Positions 51,312 through 61,271 are shown, numbered from the stretch's first letter. The stretch is 64,000 bases of DNA from Prevotella koreensis (GCF_003977605.1 NZ_RYYU01000001.1:1998539-2062538), one strand, 5' to 3'. Notes: generated from the sequence alone by a model not told the origin. Made by a program: numbers and translations.

Positions 51312-52763
51312 CTATGCCCAAAATGGAATGTAACTTGCAAATCTCCTTGACTTATTCCCATTGTCATCTTCTTTCAGTAACTTTGCATCAATAGTATCTT
51401 TGATGATACGAGATGCGGTGGAGTAGTTGTGGTTATCTATACCAAATCGTTCTCTCAAAGTCTGATTTGTCATTTTATCATTAGACACGTATTTCAAACA
51501 TGCATGTTGATAGCAAGCACGAATCTTTTCTTGCTTATTTATATCCTTTAAAGGCTTATATGCATATATTTTTGCTACCGTTCTGTTTTCCTGGGTTTGT
51601 ATATCAATAGGTGGAAGTTGGTATAACTCATTGTTGAATATAACTTTATCCATACCGCTACCTTTTTCTTCACAAATACCCATTCTGCGCAGTATATCGG
51701 CGAGCATGTCGTTTCTTGATACATACTCATCTATAAATCGTTCAATACTGATAAGAGGTAAACCGGGGTTGGAGATTTCTATTCTGTCAGAATAGATTTC
51801 TATCATGGGAAAACCTCGCTCATCGAAGTCTTGATGAATTAGGGCGTTTGCCAATAGTTCACGTATAGAAATTTCCGGATACATTCTTACATCTTTTCGT
51901 AGTGCCCTTCCTATTTCTTCGTTGGCTGGTAACTGTCCGTTTATCCAATCTAAATATTCCGCAAATCCAACAGCATATCCTTTCTCTCCTTGATATTCAC
52001 GTATGGTTTCTATTTTGTTTTTTCCCTTATATACGATGATGCGGAGTTGTTTTCTAACTAAACTGTCAAAATTATTTAGATTCTTAGCCAATACTAATGC
52101 CCCCAGTTCTGTAATATTTAAACCTAATTCACCTTGTTCTACAAATCTTTCCTGTATAAATCTATCAATGATACCTTCTGCAGTTTGAGGCATAGGGATA
52201 TTCATTAAGTCGAAATAGGTCTGAACACTCAATAACGATACCACATCACTGACTGATAGACCGGATTTCGCAATGCGTTTGCTCAACGGTTTACTGCCAG
52301 ACATCCTCCATAACTTTGCTTCCTTTTCGGGATAATTCATAAGTTTCTTGGTTAATGTTCCTATACGTATATAAGCGGTGTTGAGAAAAGTTACAGGGCG
52401 ATTGTTGGTTGCAGGTATTCGATATACGGCTAAATGAACATCATTATCCATTTTCAAATCGTACACTTCCAAGTCAATCCGTGGGCTAAGTCTGTTTATA
52501 AGCCACATCTCCAATTCTTCGTTTCCCTTTTTCTTTTCCTTTGCATAGAAAGATGTTCCAACCATTTTGTGAGTTTCATTTTCTATGCCAAAAATAAGAT
52601 AGCCAAAAGATTTGTCCAATAGTCGGGCACTATTAGATATTGCAGATATACGTTCTCCTATTTCTTCCGGACTATGGAAGTTCTCCTTAAACTCAATCCA
52701 CTCTGTTTCTTGAGGAAGATTAACAAGCTTTTCTATTATCTTTTTAAGTTCTATATTGTCCAT
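51312..52763 (-). CDS. AlbA_2/Schlafen-like ATP-binding transcriptional regulator
   Basis: 483 residues. The N-terminal AlbA_2 domain (ETEWIEFKENFHSPEEIGERISAISN, core EWIEFKEN, and FGYLIFGIEN) is followed by a GHKL-like HATPase_c_4 part (LANALIHQDFDERGFPMIEIY, IEISNPG, EEKGSGMDKV). The C-terminal winged helix is around LRERFGIDNHNYSTASRIIKD. Such proteins are found in accessory and defence-associated regions; the ligand is unknown. TCACATA repeats on both sides suggest that it regulates itself. Confidence 0.8.
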   Translation of the reverse strand: MDNIELKKIIEKLVNLPQETEWIEFKENFHSPEEIGERISAISNSARLLDKSFGYLIFGIENETHKMVGTSFYAKEKKKGNEELEMWLINRLSPRIDLEVYDLKMDNDVHLAVYRIPATNNRPVTFLNTAYIRIGTLTKKLMNYPEKEAKLWRMSGSKPLSKRIAKSGLSVSDVVSLLSVQTYFDLMNIPMPQTAEGIIDRFIQERFVEQGELGLNITELGALVLAKNLNNFDSLVRKQLRIIVYKGKNKIETIREYQGEKGYAVGFAEYLDWINGQLPANEEIGRALRKDVRMYPEISIRELLANALIHQDFDERGFPMIEIYSDRIEISNPGLPLISIERFIDEYVSRNDMLADILRRMGICEEKGSGMDKVIFNNELYQLPPIDIQTQENRTVAKIYAYKPLKDINKQEKIRACYQHACLKYVSNDKMTNQTLRERFGIDNHNYSTASRIIKDTIDAKLLKEDDNGNKSRRFASYIPFWA

Positions 52764-52776
52764 ATTGTGTACTTTG

Positions 52777-52870
52777 TCACATATCTATCACATATAAAAC
52801 GTGTTTATTATCAATATATTGCATGATTTTTGTCTTTTGTTTTATGTAATTTATCACATATATGTTGTGA
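52777..52870. repeat. TCACATA repeats upstream of the AlbA_2 gene
   Basis: TCACATATCTATCACATATA at 52777-52796, and TCACATATATGTTGTGA further upstream, the latter a dyad of TCACA/TGTGA. Confidence 0.6.
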
Positions 52871-52992
52871 ATTACTGTTTTTTATTACTGTTCCTGTATG
52901 ACATTTATTATTACTGAAGCCGAGTAAATTCTTGTTACTTTAATAGGACTTGTCAGGAAGTATGCAATATGATTTTTATCTTGAAAATATCT

Positions 52993-54152
52993 TTAATTTG
53001 TAGGAATTTTCCTATTCAGCAGAGTATAACCGATAATTCCACCCAAAATGGATGCGGTGAAGATACCTATTTTGGATTGGATATAGTTTTCGGGAGAGTT
53101 GAATACCAGCATAGTTACAAACATAGACATGGTGAAACCGATTGTGGTAATGAAGCCGACTCCGGCCACTGTGCGCCATGTCATGTCATGCGAGCGTTTT
53201 CCAAACCCGATTTTCTCGGTGAACCATACGGCAAAAATGATACCCAAAGGTTTCCCAAGAAACAGACCGAATATCACACCAAGAGCAACATTGTTGGCAA
53301 AGAGCACACTAATATCCATGTCGATGAACGAAACTCCGGCATTGGCCAGAGCAAAGATTGGCATAATGAAGAAAGAAACCAAAGGGTGCAGACTGTGCTC
53401 AAGTCGCTGAAGAGGAGGTGTGGCGTGCACTGAGTCGCTCTTTACCTTTGATAGAATTTCCAACTGTTCGGGTTCAAGTGTCCGCACATCGTTCGGCTCT
53501 GCCAGTTTGAACTGCGTGGTAAATTTCTTTATACGAGCGATGAAAACCGCTTCCGGAATACGGGAGTCGGCCGGTATGACCATTGCTGCGAGTACGGCAG
53601 ATATGGTGGCATGAATACCTGACATGAGGAATGCCAACCACACTCCGCCAATGCCAAGAATACCATAAAAGAGCACGTTTTTTACGCCAAGTCTGTTTCC
53701 GAGTAACATAACTCCGAGGAAAAGCATACCAATACCGATGTTTAAAACTGAGATTTCGGAAGTGTAGAAAAGGGCTATCACGACGACCGCACCCAAATCG
53801 TCAACAATGGCAAGGGTGGTAAGGAACACTTTTGCCGAAATAGGGACACGTTCGCCAAGCATATAGACGACCGCCAAGGCAAAGGCTATGTCGGTTGCCA
53901 TCGGTATTCCCCAGCCGTTTGAGGTCGGAGTGCCTGCATTGAATATGGTGTAAATGGCAGCGGGTAGGAGCATGCCGAATATTGCTGCCATGATTGGAAG
54001 TGTCACTTTTCTAAGATCGCGTAACTCTCCGCCGATGAACTCTCGTTTCAACTCCAAACCGACAACAAAGAAGAACATGGACATGAGTCCATCGTTTATC
54101 CAATGTTCAACACTGAAATTCAGATAGTCTTTTCCGTTTATAAGAAATCCGG
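52993..54152 (-). pseudogene. nhaA: Na+/H+ antiporter NhaA, C-terminal fragment (split by IS)
   Basis: The larger 3' part of an NhaA antiporter, which exports sodium in exchange for protons. Key features are SMFFFVVGLELKREF, MATDIAFALAV, and LAIVDDLGAVV with the paired aspartates of the ion site. The coding sense resumes as YKPGFLINGKDYLNF next to the insertion end. The N-terminal 60 residues are at 55241-55422. Without them the first membrane helix is missing, so the product should be inactive. Confidence 0.9.
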
Positions 54153-54203
54153 GCTTATATGACAAAAATGTGCTTAAAATCCTTGCAACTGTCTAATAAT
54201 CAT

Positions 54204-54211
54204 TATCTTTG
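54204..54211 (+). promoter_or_regulatory. -7 box of the IS transposase
   Basis: TATCTTTG, 17 bases before the ATG at 54228. Confidence 0.55.
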
Positions 54212-54227
54212 TTCTATTTATATTTTT

Positions 54228-55158
54228 ATGGCAAAAAATCTGCTTTTATTGTGGCTCAAAATCGACTATAAAACGTGGTCATCTTAATGGTTGTCAACGC
54301 TGGTATTGTAAGTGCTGTAAGAGGAGCTTTGTCGGACATAAGCGTCTTACAAATACCATTGTTAACAATCGTTATTCCAAGGGTAATCTTACAATCAAAG
54401 ATCTATCAGAGGAGTACGGAGTTTCAACCAGGACTATTTATAGGAAGCTCACCAAATCTTATAAAGAAGACCTGCCCAACCTTCTTGTTCGTCCGGTAGT
54501 GGTTTTAATGGATGTCACCTATTGGGGACGTAATTTTGGTGTAGTTATTATGAAGGATTCATTGTCTGGTGATGTACTTTGGTTTAAGTTTATCAATAGG
54601 CATGAACGTCTTGAAGATTACAAAGAGGGCATAAACTACTTGGAATTACTTGGATATACCATTCAAGGTCTTGTATGCGATGGTTTTAAGGGACTTAGAC
54701 AAGCTTTCCCCAATTATAAATTCCAATTATGCCAGTTCCATCAAGTAATGACTATAAAGACAAAACTAACCTCAAGACCCAAACTTGAGGCTTCTAAAGA
54801 ACTGCTTGCAATATCCAAGATGTTATGTCATACGGACAAAGAGTCCTTTATTGGGGCTTTAGAAGAATGGTATACTAAATGGGAGGATTTTCTTAAGGAA
54901 CGAACAACAACAGAAGATGGTAAATCACATTATACTCATAAAACTCTACGTAGTGCTTTTTTGAGCCTTAAAAGGAATATGTCGTGTTTGTGGACATACT
55001 ATGATTACCCTGAGTTGGAGATACCAAATACCAACAATGCTATTGAATCACTTAATGCAGATTTAAAGACAAAATTGAACCTACACAAGGGAATCAGTAC
55101 GGAAAGAAGAAAGATCTTCATTCAGGACTTTATAAAGTCCCATTCCCCTAAAAAATAA
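54228..55158 (+). pseudogene. IS256-family transposase, Zn-binding variant (frameshift near start)
   Basis: The main frame encodes a zinc ribbon (CFYCG ... CQRWYCKCC), a helix-turn-helix (IKDLSEEYGVSTRTIYRKL) and a DDE domain: aspartates in VLMDVTYWG and LVCDGFKGL, glutamate in NNAIESLNAD. The ATG at 54228 is in another frame: a run of six As (54233-54238) is one base too long to read MAKICFYCG. Either the gene is inactivated, or slippage on the A-run restores it. From 54499 an ATG is in frame but would lose the DNA-binding part. Confidence 0.8.
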
Positions 55159-55177
55159 AAGGGGAATGGGAGTTTTT
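55139..55177 (+). terminator. Terminator at the end of the IS transposase
   Basis: CCCATTCCCC (55139-55148) pairs with GGGGAATGGG (55161-55170), then AGTTTTT. It overlaps the stop codon. Confidence 0.85.
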
Positions 55178-55240
55178 AAGCACATTTTTGTCACATAAGA
55201 GAGAACGACTCTAAAATAAGCACATTTTTGTCATATAAGC
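55177..55240. repeat. Doubled right end of the IS
   Basis: Two direct copies of the terminal repeat, 55177-55199 and 55217-55239, with one mismatch and 40-base spacing. Confidence 0.85.
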
Positions 55241-55422
55241 CGAAATCCGAAATGGCACTCTAACAAGTGGGAATACTCCTCACGCAGAGGGGAGTTGGCA
55301 AGTATTAATGCCAGAATTACGAATACTGCCAATACAATTCCACTCGACTTCTCACGTTGAAGAAATTGCATAGTGGGAATGATAAGGCGATTCTCAATGT
55401 TTTTTTGATAATTTTCTCTCAT
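55241..55422 (-). pseudogene. nhaA: Na+/H+ antiporter NhaA, N-terminal fragment
   Basis: The first 60 or so residues of NhaA: MRENYQKNIENRLIIPTMQF, then the first membrane helix SSGIVLAVFVILALILANSP, ending at FGFRL where the IS begins. Two possible -7 boxes (TATTTTTG on the minus strand) lie at 55511-55518 and 55522-55529, so the promoter seems intact. Confidence 0.85.
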
Positions 55423-55702
55423 GTTTCAAAACTGATTTTCGCAAGTGTCATAATGATATAAAAAGCCTTTCGCTTTTCCATGATACTGCTTATTGCTTTT
55501 GCAAATGTAGCAAAAATATTGCAAAAATAATGGAGTTAATATGTAAATGGTCTGTCATTCTTGATTCAAAACAACAAATTTGCACGATTTTGTTTTAATG
55601 GGAATCTGTTTTTAGTACAATCGCTTTGCTTTTGAATAATAAATGTATGCGTGGAACGTTATTTGAGAAGTAGGTTTGTTTTGATAAATAAAAAATAAGG
55701 AA

Positions 55703-56458
55703 ATGGGCTTTAGAAATGTTCTGAGAATAATAATTATGATGGTTATGTGTACTGCATTTGGAACGGCGAAGGTTTCGGGTGAGAGCAAGAACGAGGGGCG
55801 GGAGATGTCGCTGACTGTGAAACGACTGCCCCGTGGGATTGCCGAAGCGAAGAGTATCGGGGAGACCTTCGATAAATTCAGAGTGGAGTGGAACGAGATT
55901 GGCTATCTTAATTGGGAACGAAATTATCCGTATAAACCCGATGCGCGGTTCAGAATCGCTCACGATGGGCGTAACATTTATGTGGAATATCGCGTAAGTG
56001 AAGGTGCGGTAAGGGCGATGAACGATAAGGATCAGAGTCCGGTGTTCCAAGATGCGTGCTGCGAATTTTTCCTGAAACTTAACGGTGAAGACACGTATTA
56101 CAACATAGAAAGCAACTGCATCGGAGCGATTTTAATGCAGGCCGGTGTCACTAATACCAATAGGGAGGAGGCCGATGAAAAGGTGTTGGGAAGTATAAAG
56201 CGTTGGAGTTCGTTGGGGAAGATGCCCTTCGACACACGTGTCGGTGAGCAGCAGTGGTCGCTGACGCTGATAATCCCTGCGTCGGCATTGTTCAAGAGCA
56301 ACGTGAAGAGTCTGGACGGAGTGGAGGCAACAGCGAATTTCTTCAAGTATGGCAGTCGTTTACCGAAGCGTCATTTCATGTCTTGGAACAAAGTTGGACA
56401 GGAGGGAAAGCTTAATTTTCATCAGACAGGAAGATTTGGGAAAGTGAAGTTTGAGTGA
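55703..56458 (+). CDS. Exported CBM9-like (DOMON-fold) protein
   Basis: A 251-residue protein with a signal peptide (LRIIIMMVMCTAFGTAKVSG). The remaining part matches the carbohydrate-binding family 9-like fold: ARFRIAHDGRNIYVEYRV, SPVFQDACCEFFL, YYNIESNCIGAIL and WSLTLIIPASALF. The family binds sugars or heme-like ligands in periplasmic or surface proteins; the partner here is unknown. Single gene. Confidence 0.75.
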   Translation: MGFRNVLRIIIMMVMCTAFGTAKVSGESKNEGREMSLTVKRLPRGIAEAKSIGETFDKFRVEWNEIGYLNWERNYPYKPDARFRIAHDGRNIYVEYRVSEGAVRAMNDKDQSPVFQDACCEFFLKLNGEDTYYNIESNCIGAILMQAGVTNTNREEADEKVLGSIKRWSSLGKMPFDTRVGEQQWSLTLIIPASALFKSNVKSLDGVEATANFFKYGSRLPKRHFMSWNKVGQEGKLNFHQTGRFGKVKFE

Positions 56459-56635
56459 GAATAAGTGTCACGAAAACCTTATAACGTCCGATTAGAGAAA
56501 ACAAATATCAATCCACAAGTGTGCACAGAAGCGTTAAATAATGCAAAGCAACAAGCCTTTATTTTTGAGGATTGCAGAAAAATAACTATGTTTGCAAATC
56601 AAATACGATATATAATATAATAAGGTAAGAAGAAA

Positions 56636-57352
56636 ATGACAGAAGAAAGACTTTACGAACTGATACAGGAAAAGGAAAGACGCGCGTCTGTGGCCATGCC
56701 GGCAACGATGCGCAAGGTATATATATGGATGACATTGGCGTTGGCTATTACGGGGTTCACCGCGTGGATGGTTGCCGATACCGGACTATGGTTCACCATT
56801 GCGAGCAACAGAATGTTGTTCTGGGGAATGATTATAGCAGAACTTGGAATGGTATTCGGCATCAGTGCCGGTATAAACAAACTGTCTGCATCGGTAGCCA
56901 CCCTGCTTTTCGCTCTCTATTCGCTTCTCAACGGTGTGACATTGGTATCTATATTCATTATATTTGATATAGGTAGCATAGCCTCGGTGTTCTTCATCGC
57001 CGCAGGAATGTTCGCCGCAATGGGTGTGATAGGTATGGTGTTGAAGACCGACTTGTCGAAATTCGGCAACATACTGTTCATGGGTGTCATCGGACTTATC
57101 ATCGCATCGCTCGTCAATGTGTTCTTCATAAAGAGCGGCATGATGGAACTTATAGTAAGTTGGGTGGGTGTGATAATATTTGCCGGACTGACGATGTATG
57201 ACACACAACGCATCAAGCAAATGCTTGTTAATGCCGACCAACCGGAGGAAACTATGCAGAAGATTGCCTTGCTGGGGGCTTTGAGCCTCTATCTCGACTT
57301 CATCAACATGTTCCTCTACCTGCTCCGAATATTCGGTGGCAGCCGTAATTGA
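56636..57352 (+). CDS. Bax inhibitor-1/YccA family membrane protein
   Basis: A 238-residue protein with seven hydrophobic segments, opening with a short cytoplasmic part and KVYIWMTLALAITGFTAW. GLTMYDTQRIKQML and the C-terminal LYLDFINMFLYLLRIFGG are characteristic and hold the aspartates of the proposed calcium/pH sensor. Homologues act as calcium leak channels or interact with membrane proteases. Confidence 0.93.
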   Translation: MTEERLYELIQEKERRASVAMPATMRKVYIWMTLALAITGFTAWMVADTGLWFTIASNRMLFWGMIIAELGMVFGISAGINKLSASVATLLFALYSLLNGVTLVSIFIIFDIGSIASVFFIAAGMFAAMGVIGMVLKTDLSKFGNILFMGVIGLIIASLVNVFFIKSGMMELIVSWVGVIIFAGLTMYDTQRIKQMLVNADQPEETMQKIALLGALSLYLDFINMFLYLLRIFGGSRN

Positions 57353-57386
57353 CCACAAGAACACACTTTATAGACATTAATTCAGT

Positions 57387-57420
57387 AGCAGGCTCCCTCG
57401 TTGGAGCCTGTGCTATTTTA
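57387..57420 (+). terminator. Terminator after the YccA-like gene
   Basis: CAGGCTCC (57389-57396) pairs with GGAGCCTG (57403-57410). TGCTATTTTA follows. Confidence 0.75.
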
Positions 57421-57562
57421 TAGGATACGGCGATGAGAATTGTCGACCGTTATGTGTTGAAGTTTTCTCTTCAATATATTTCAATGGCTTGAAGTATAAA
57501 AAATTTACTGCTCATACAGAAAAAATCATACAAGAATATTTGCAAGTATGCAGAGAATTGTA

Positions 57563-57570
57563 TAATTTTG
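57563..57570 (+). promoter_or_regulatory. argR -7 box
   Basis: TAATTTTG, 28 bases before the argR ATG. Confidence 0.6.
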
Positions 57571-57598
57571 CAAACAAACAAAAAATGTCTTAAACAGC

Positions 57599-58075
57599 AT
57601 GAAAATAAAAACACGTAGGTTAGAGGCCTTGAAGATGCTTATATCAAGCATGGAACTGGGATCGCAAGAAGAAGTGCTTAGAATGCTCGAAAAGGAAGGT
57701 TTCAAACTGACTCAGGCCACACTGAGCCGAGACCTGAAGCAGTTGAAGGTGGCGAAAGCCGCTTCAATGAATGGGAAATACGTATATGTATTGCCCAATG
57801 ACACTATGTATAAGCGCATCACAAAGCCTATCTCGGCAATTGAGATGTTGAAATCGAGCGGCTATGTTTCTATAAATTTCTCCGGTAATATGGGTGTAAT
57901 AAAAACACGTCCGGGATACGCATCAAGTATCGCATATAACATTGATGCCAGTGATGTGCCTCATATAATCGGTACTATTGCCGGTGATGATACCATATTC
58001 ATCGTGATAAAAGAGGGGTACAGCCACGAAGAGGTTATCTCTGCGCTGCGTTCTTTGATTCCGGGGGTGGAATGA
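57599..58075 (+). CDS. argR: Arginine repressor
   Basis: A 158-residue regulator. The N-terminal winged helix (RRLEALKMLISSMELGSQEE, then LTQATLSRDLKQLKV) binds DNA. The C-terminal oligomerisation and arginine-binding domain has IKTRPGYASSIAYNID and GTIAGDDTIFIV. It should sense arginine and control arginine genes. No arg biosynthesis cluster is adjacent, unlike in many Bacteroides. Confidence 0.95.
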   Translation: MKIKTRRLEALKMLISSMELGSQEEVLRMLEKEGFKLTQATLSRDLKQLKVAKAASMNGKYVYVLPNDTMYKRITKPISAIEMLKSSGYVSINFSGNMGVIKTRPGYASSIAYNIDASDVPHIIGTIAGDDTIFIVIKEGYSHEEVISALRSLIPGVE

Positions 58076-58185
58076 CACAGACTGTAAGATTTTTAACGAC
58101 TTTCTGATAAATGTCTTGCCGGCGACAAGCAGGTACGTGCTTGTTGTGCGAGATGAGATAAATGGAGATGTTACGTTATAAAAAG

Positions 58186-58227
58186 TTGGCGGCAACCACC
58201 GTTTAACACAACGCCGCTTGCCGCCAA
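58186..58227 (-). terminator. Terminator of kbl
   Basis: TTGGCGGCAA (58186-58195) and TTGCCGCCAA (58218-58227) form an exact 10-bp stem. On the minus strand it is followed by CTTTTTATAA. Confidence 0.8.
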
Positions 58228-58260
58228 TTGGAACGTAAAAAAATTTATTGTTTATCTCTT

Positions 58261-59448
58261 TTATTTAAGGACACCTAATTCTTTGCCCACCTTTATAAAG
58301 GCTTCGATACAACGGTCGAGATGTTCGCGGTTGTGACCTGCGGAAATCTGAACACGTATGCGAGCCTGTTCTTTTGGAACTACAGGGTAGTAGAAACCGG
58401 TGACATAGATACCTTCTTCCTGCATCTTTGCAGCATATACCTGCGAAAGTTTTGCATCGTATAGCATCACCGCACAGATGGCACTTTGCGTTGGCTTGAT
58501 GTCGAAGCCTGCGGCCATCATCTTATCGCGGAAGTAATTCACATTCTCAACAAGTTTGTCGTGTATCTCGTTGCTCTCCTTCAGCATGCGGAACACCTCA
58601 AGAGATGCACCGATGATGCCCGGAGCAAGAGAGTTGGAGAATAGGTAAGGACGTGAACGCTGACGAAGGAGGTCGATAATCTCCTTGCGACCGGTGGTGA
58701 ATCCACCGAGAGCACCGCCGAAAGCCTTGCCCAATGTTCCGGTGTAGATGTCCACGCGATCGTAAGTGTTGAAGAACTCGCTCACACCGTGTCCTGTCTT
58801 TCCTACAACACCGGCAGAGTGACTTTCGTCAACCATTACCAAAGCATCATACTTCTCTGCAAGGTCGCAGATCTTGTCAACAGGTGCAACGTTGCCGTCC
58901 ATAGAGAATACACCATCGGTAACGATGATGCGGAAACGCTGTGCCTGTGCTTCCTTCAAGCATTCCTCCAACTGTTCCATGTCTGCATTAGCATAGCGAT
59001 AGCGCTTTGCCTTGCAAAGGCGCACACCGTCTATGATGGATGCATGGTTCAGAGAGTCGCTGATGATAGCGTCTTCGTCTGTGAACAGTGGCTCGAACAC
59101 ACCTCCGTTGGCATCAAAGCAGGCCGCATAAAGGATTGTGTCCTCTGTCTTGAAGTAGTCGCTGATGGCTGCTTCAAGTTCCTTGTGGACATCCTGCGTT
59201 CCGCAAATGAAGCGTACCGAAGACATTCCAAAGCCACGACGGTCCATCATCTTCTTCGATGCCTCGATGAGACGTGGGTGGTCGGACAGGCCAAGGTAGT
59301 TGTTGGCACAGAAGTTCAGCACCTCCTTGCCTTTCACCTGTATGGCTGCCCTTTGCGGACTCTCAATGAGTCGTTCCTCTTTGTAGAGGCCCGCGTCCCT
59401 GATCTCCGACAAAGTACGCCTGAGATGGTCTTTCATTTTTCCGTACAT
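58261..59448 (-). CDS. kbl: 2-amino-3-ketobutyrate CoA ligase (glycine C-acetyltransferase)
   Basis: A 395-residue PLP enzyme of the alpha-oxoamine synthase family. It opens with NFCANNYLGLSDHPRL. VMVDESHSAGVVGKTGHG precedes the PLP lysine in TGTLGKAFGGALGG. It splits 2-amino-3-ketobutyrate with CoA into glycine and acetyl-CoA. Divergent from the dehydrogenase that supplies its substrate. Confidence 0.95.
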   Translation of the reverse strand: MYGKMKDHLRRTLSEIRDAGLYKEERLIESPQRAAIQVKGKEVLNFCANNYLGLSDHPRLIEASKKMMDRRGFGMSSVRFICGTQDVHKELEAAISDYFKTEDTILYAACFDANGGVFEPLFTDEDAIISDSLNHASIIDGVRLCKAKRYRYANADMEQLEECLKEAQAQRFRIIVTDGVFSMDGNVAPVDKICDLAEKYDALVMVDESHSAGVVGKTGHGVSEFFNTYDRVDIYTGTLGKAFGGALGGFTTGRKEIIDLLRQRSRPYLFSNSLAPGIIGASLEVFRMLKESNEIHDKLVENVNYFRDKMMAAGFDIKPTQSAICAVMLYDAKLSQVYAAKMQEEGIYVTGFYYPVVPKEQARIRVQISAGHNREHLDRCIEAFIKVGKELGVLK

Positions 59449-59687
59449 AGATTTTTGAATTTATGGTTAATAATTAGGGTTAATAATTTCATCTTTAAAC
59501 AGAGCAAATCTGTTATCGACCTACAAAGTAACTGAAAAAAAATGAGAAAACACCTAATTAATATGAAAAAAATGCTCGGAACGAAAAAAATGTGCACTTT
59601 TATGGCAGAAAGTGGTGTTATGTCGTTTTTTTTTGGTTATTTTGCACGCGAAAATCTATACTATAAACAACATATCATTTAAAAGTA

Positions 59688-60647
59688 ATGAAAAAGATAC
59701 TTGTTATTGGTTCAACAGGCCAGATTGGTTCGGAACTTACCCGTGAACTTCGCAAGCAGTATGGCAGCGAAAACGTTGTGGCCGGTTATATCACCGGTGC
59801 AGAGCCTACGGGCGAATTGAAAGAAGGAGGCCCGTCGGCGATTGCTGATGTGACGGACGGCGAGGCGATCGCCAAAGTGGTTAAAGAAAACAACATCGAC
59901 ACCATCTACAACCTTGCAGCATTGCTTTCGGTTGTGGCAGAATCCAAGCCGAAACTGGCATGGAAGATTGGTATTGACGGTCTGTGGAATATCCTTGAGG
60001 TGGCACGCGAGAACAAATGCGCAGTGTTCACTCCGAGTTCTATCGGTTCGTTCGGGTTGAGTACACCACACATCAACACTCCGCAGGACACCGTACAACG
60101 CCCGCAAACCATATACGGAGTATCAAAGGTAACCACAGAGTTGCTCAGCGATTATTATCAGAAGAAATACGGAACAGACACACGCTCGGTTCGTTTCCCG
60201 GGACTTATTTCATACGTAACACCTCCCGGAGGCGGTACTACCGACTATGCAGTGGATATTTACTACTCGGCAGTGCGCGGAGAGAAATTCGTATGTCCGA
60301 TTAAGCAGGGCACAATGATGGATATGATGTATATGCCTGATGCTTTAAGGGCGGCAATTAATATCATGGAGGCAGACCCGAAACGTCTCGTTCATCATAA
60401 CGGATTCAATGTTACGGCAATGAGTTTCTCGCCGGAGACAATCTTTGCAGAAATAAAGAAGCATAAGCCTGACTTCGAAATGGAATACGATGTTGACCCA
60501 TTGAAGCAGAGCATCGCCGACAGTTGGCCTGACAACCTTGATGATTCATGTGCTCGTAATGAGTGGGACTGGTGTCCTAACTATGACCTCAGCCGCATGA
60601 CAATCGACATGCTGAAGCATCTTGAAGAGAAATTACTCAAGAAATAA
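59688..60647 (+). CDS. L-threonine 3-dehydrogenase, short-chain (SDR) type
   Basis: A 319-residue NAD-dependent extended SDR. The Rossmann motif GSTGQIGSEL is near residue 8, NLAALLS near 88, and YGVSKVTTELL holds the catalytic tyrosine and lysine. The C-terminal SIADSWPDNLDDSCARNEWD and WCPNYDLSRM agree with SDR-type threonine dehydrogenases. Divergent position beside kbl supports the two-step threonine-to-glycine route. An epimerase annotation is possible without context. Confidence 0.88.
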   Translation: MKKILVIGSTGQIGSELTRELRKQYGSENVVAGYITGAEPTGELKEGGPSAIADVTDGEAIAKVVKENNIDTIYNLAALLSVVAESKPKLAWKIGIDGLWNILEVARENKCAVFTPSSIGSFGLSTPHINTPQDTVQRPQTIYGVSKVTTELLSDYYQKKYGTDTRSVRFPGLISYVTPPGGGTTDYAVDIYYSAVRGEKFVCPIKQGTMMDMMYMPDALRAAINIMEADPKRLVHHNGFNVTAMSFSPETIFAEIKKHKPDFEMEYDVDPLKQSIADSWPDNLDDSCARNEWDWCPNYDLSRMTIDMLKHLEEKLLKK

Positions 60648-61271
60648 TATAAGGAAAACGGCACGTAAGAACGTGTTGTTGCACCTGTAATGTGGATAGT
60701 AGCAATCGTAACGTGTCCGTAAAGACTCCTTTACGTCATTTCTGAACTATTTCAGACAAATTCCTTTCAAACTAATGATGGAATATATTGCCTGAAATGG
60801 TTCGGAAATTTGTTTGTCCCATTGTCTCGTTAGCCAATATTTTGATATGTAATAACGTATATCATATAAATAAAAAAGAGACTATTCTAAATGAATAATC
60901 TCTTTCTCGGTCGGAAGTGCTGACGAATTATCGAACTTTATCAGTGACTTTGAAAAAGTAGTTTTGTTCATCAAGACCCGCAATTATTAGTTTTATTATT
61001 TGAGGGCAAAGATAACGAAAATATTCAGATAAGCCAAGTTTTATCTGCATTTTTGTAAAGTCTTTCATATATAAGTCTTTCAGTCTCTTTTCCAAACTCA
61101 ATAATCCCTACCTCCCCCAAGGGAGGGGGGGATCGAGTTGTCAACGTATCCTCGCACTCAGTCCCCAAATTGTACTCATTCATTATACAAAAAAGGGTGT
61201 CCTGTGCGTTTCGCTGAAAAATTTTGGAAAGTAAAATTTGATTTTCCATTATACCCAATTATAATTATATA
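60648..61271. other. Intergenic region before the right-end island
   Basis: About 620 bases without a convincing gene. Contents: a hairpin AAAGAGACTATTC / GAATAATCTCTTT at about 60875-60905, and a GC-rich palindrome CTACCTCCCCC / GGGAGGGGGG at 61109-61130. Confidence 0.5.

Larger units (their letters stand above)
54153..55240 (+). mobile_element. IS256-type insertion sequence (Zn-binding variant) inside nhaA
   Basis: Perfect 24-bp terminal inverted repeats with core TAAGCACATTTTTGTC lie at 54153-54176 and 55217-55240. An extra, nearly identical copy of the right end lies inside at 55177-55199. A single transposase gene reads right, with its own -7 box (54204-54211) and terminator. A clear target duplication was not found. 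Confidence 0.85.

Noticed and set aside
61025..61258. 77-residue minus-strand frame containing PPPLGEVG
   Set aside because: The proline-rich part comes from a GC-rich palindrome and the rest has no features. It is probably non-coding repeat sequence.
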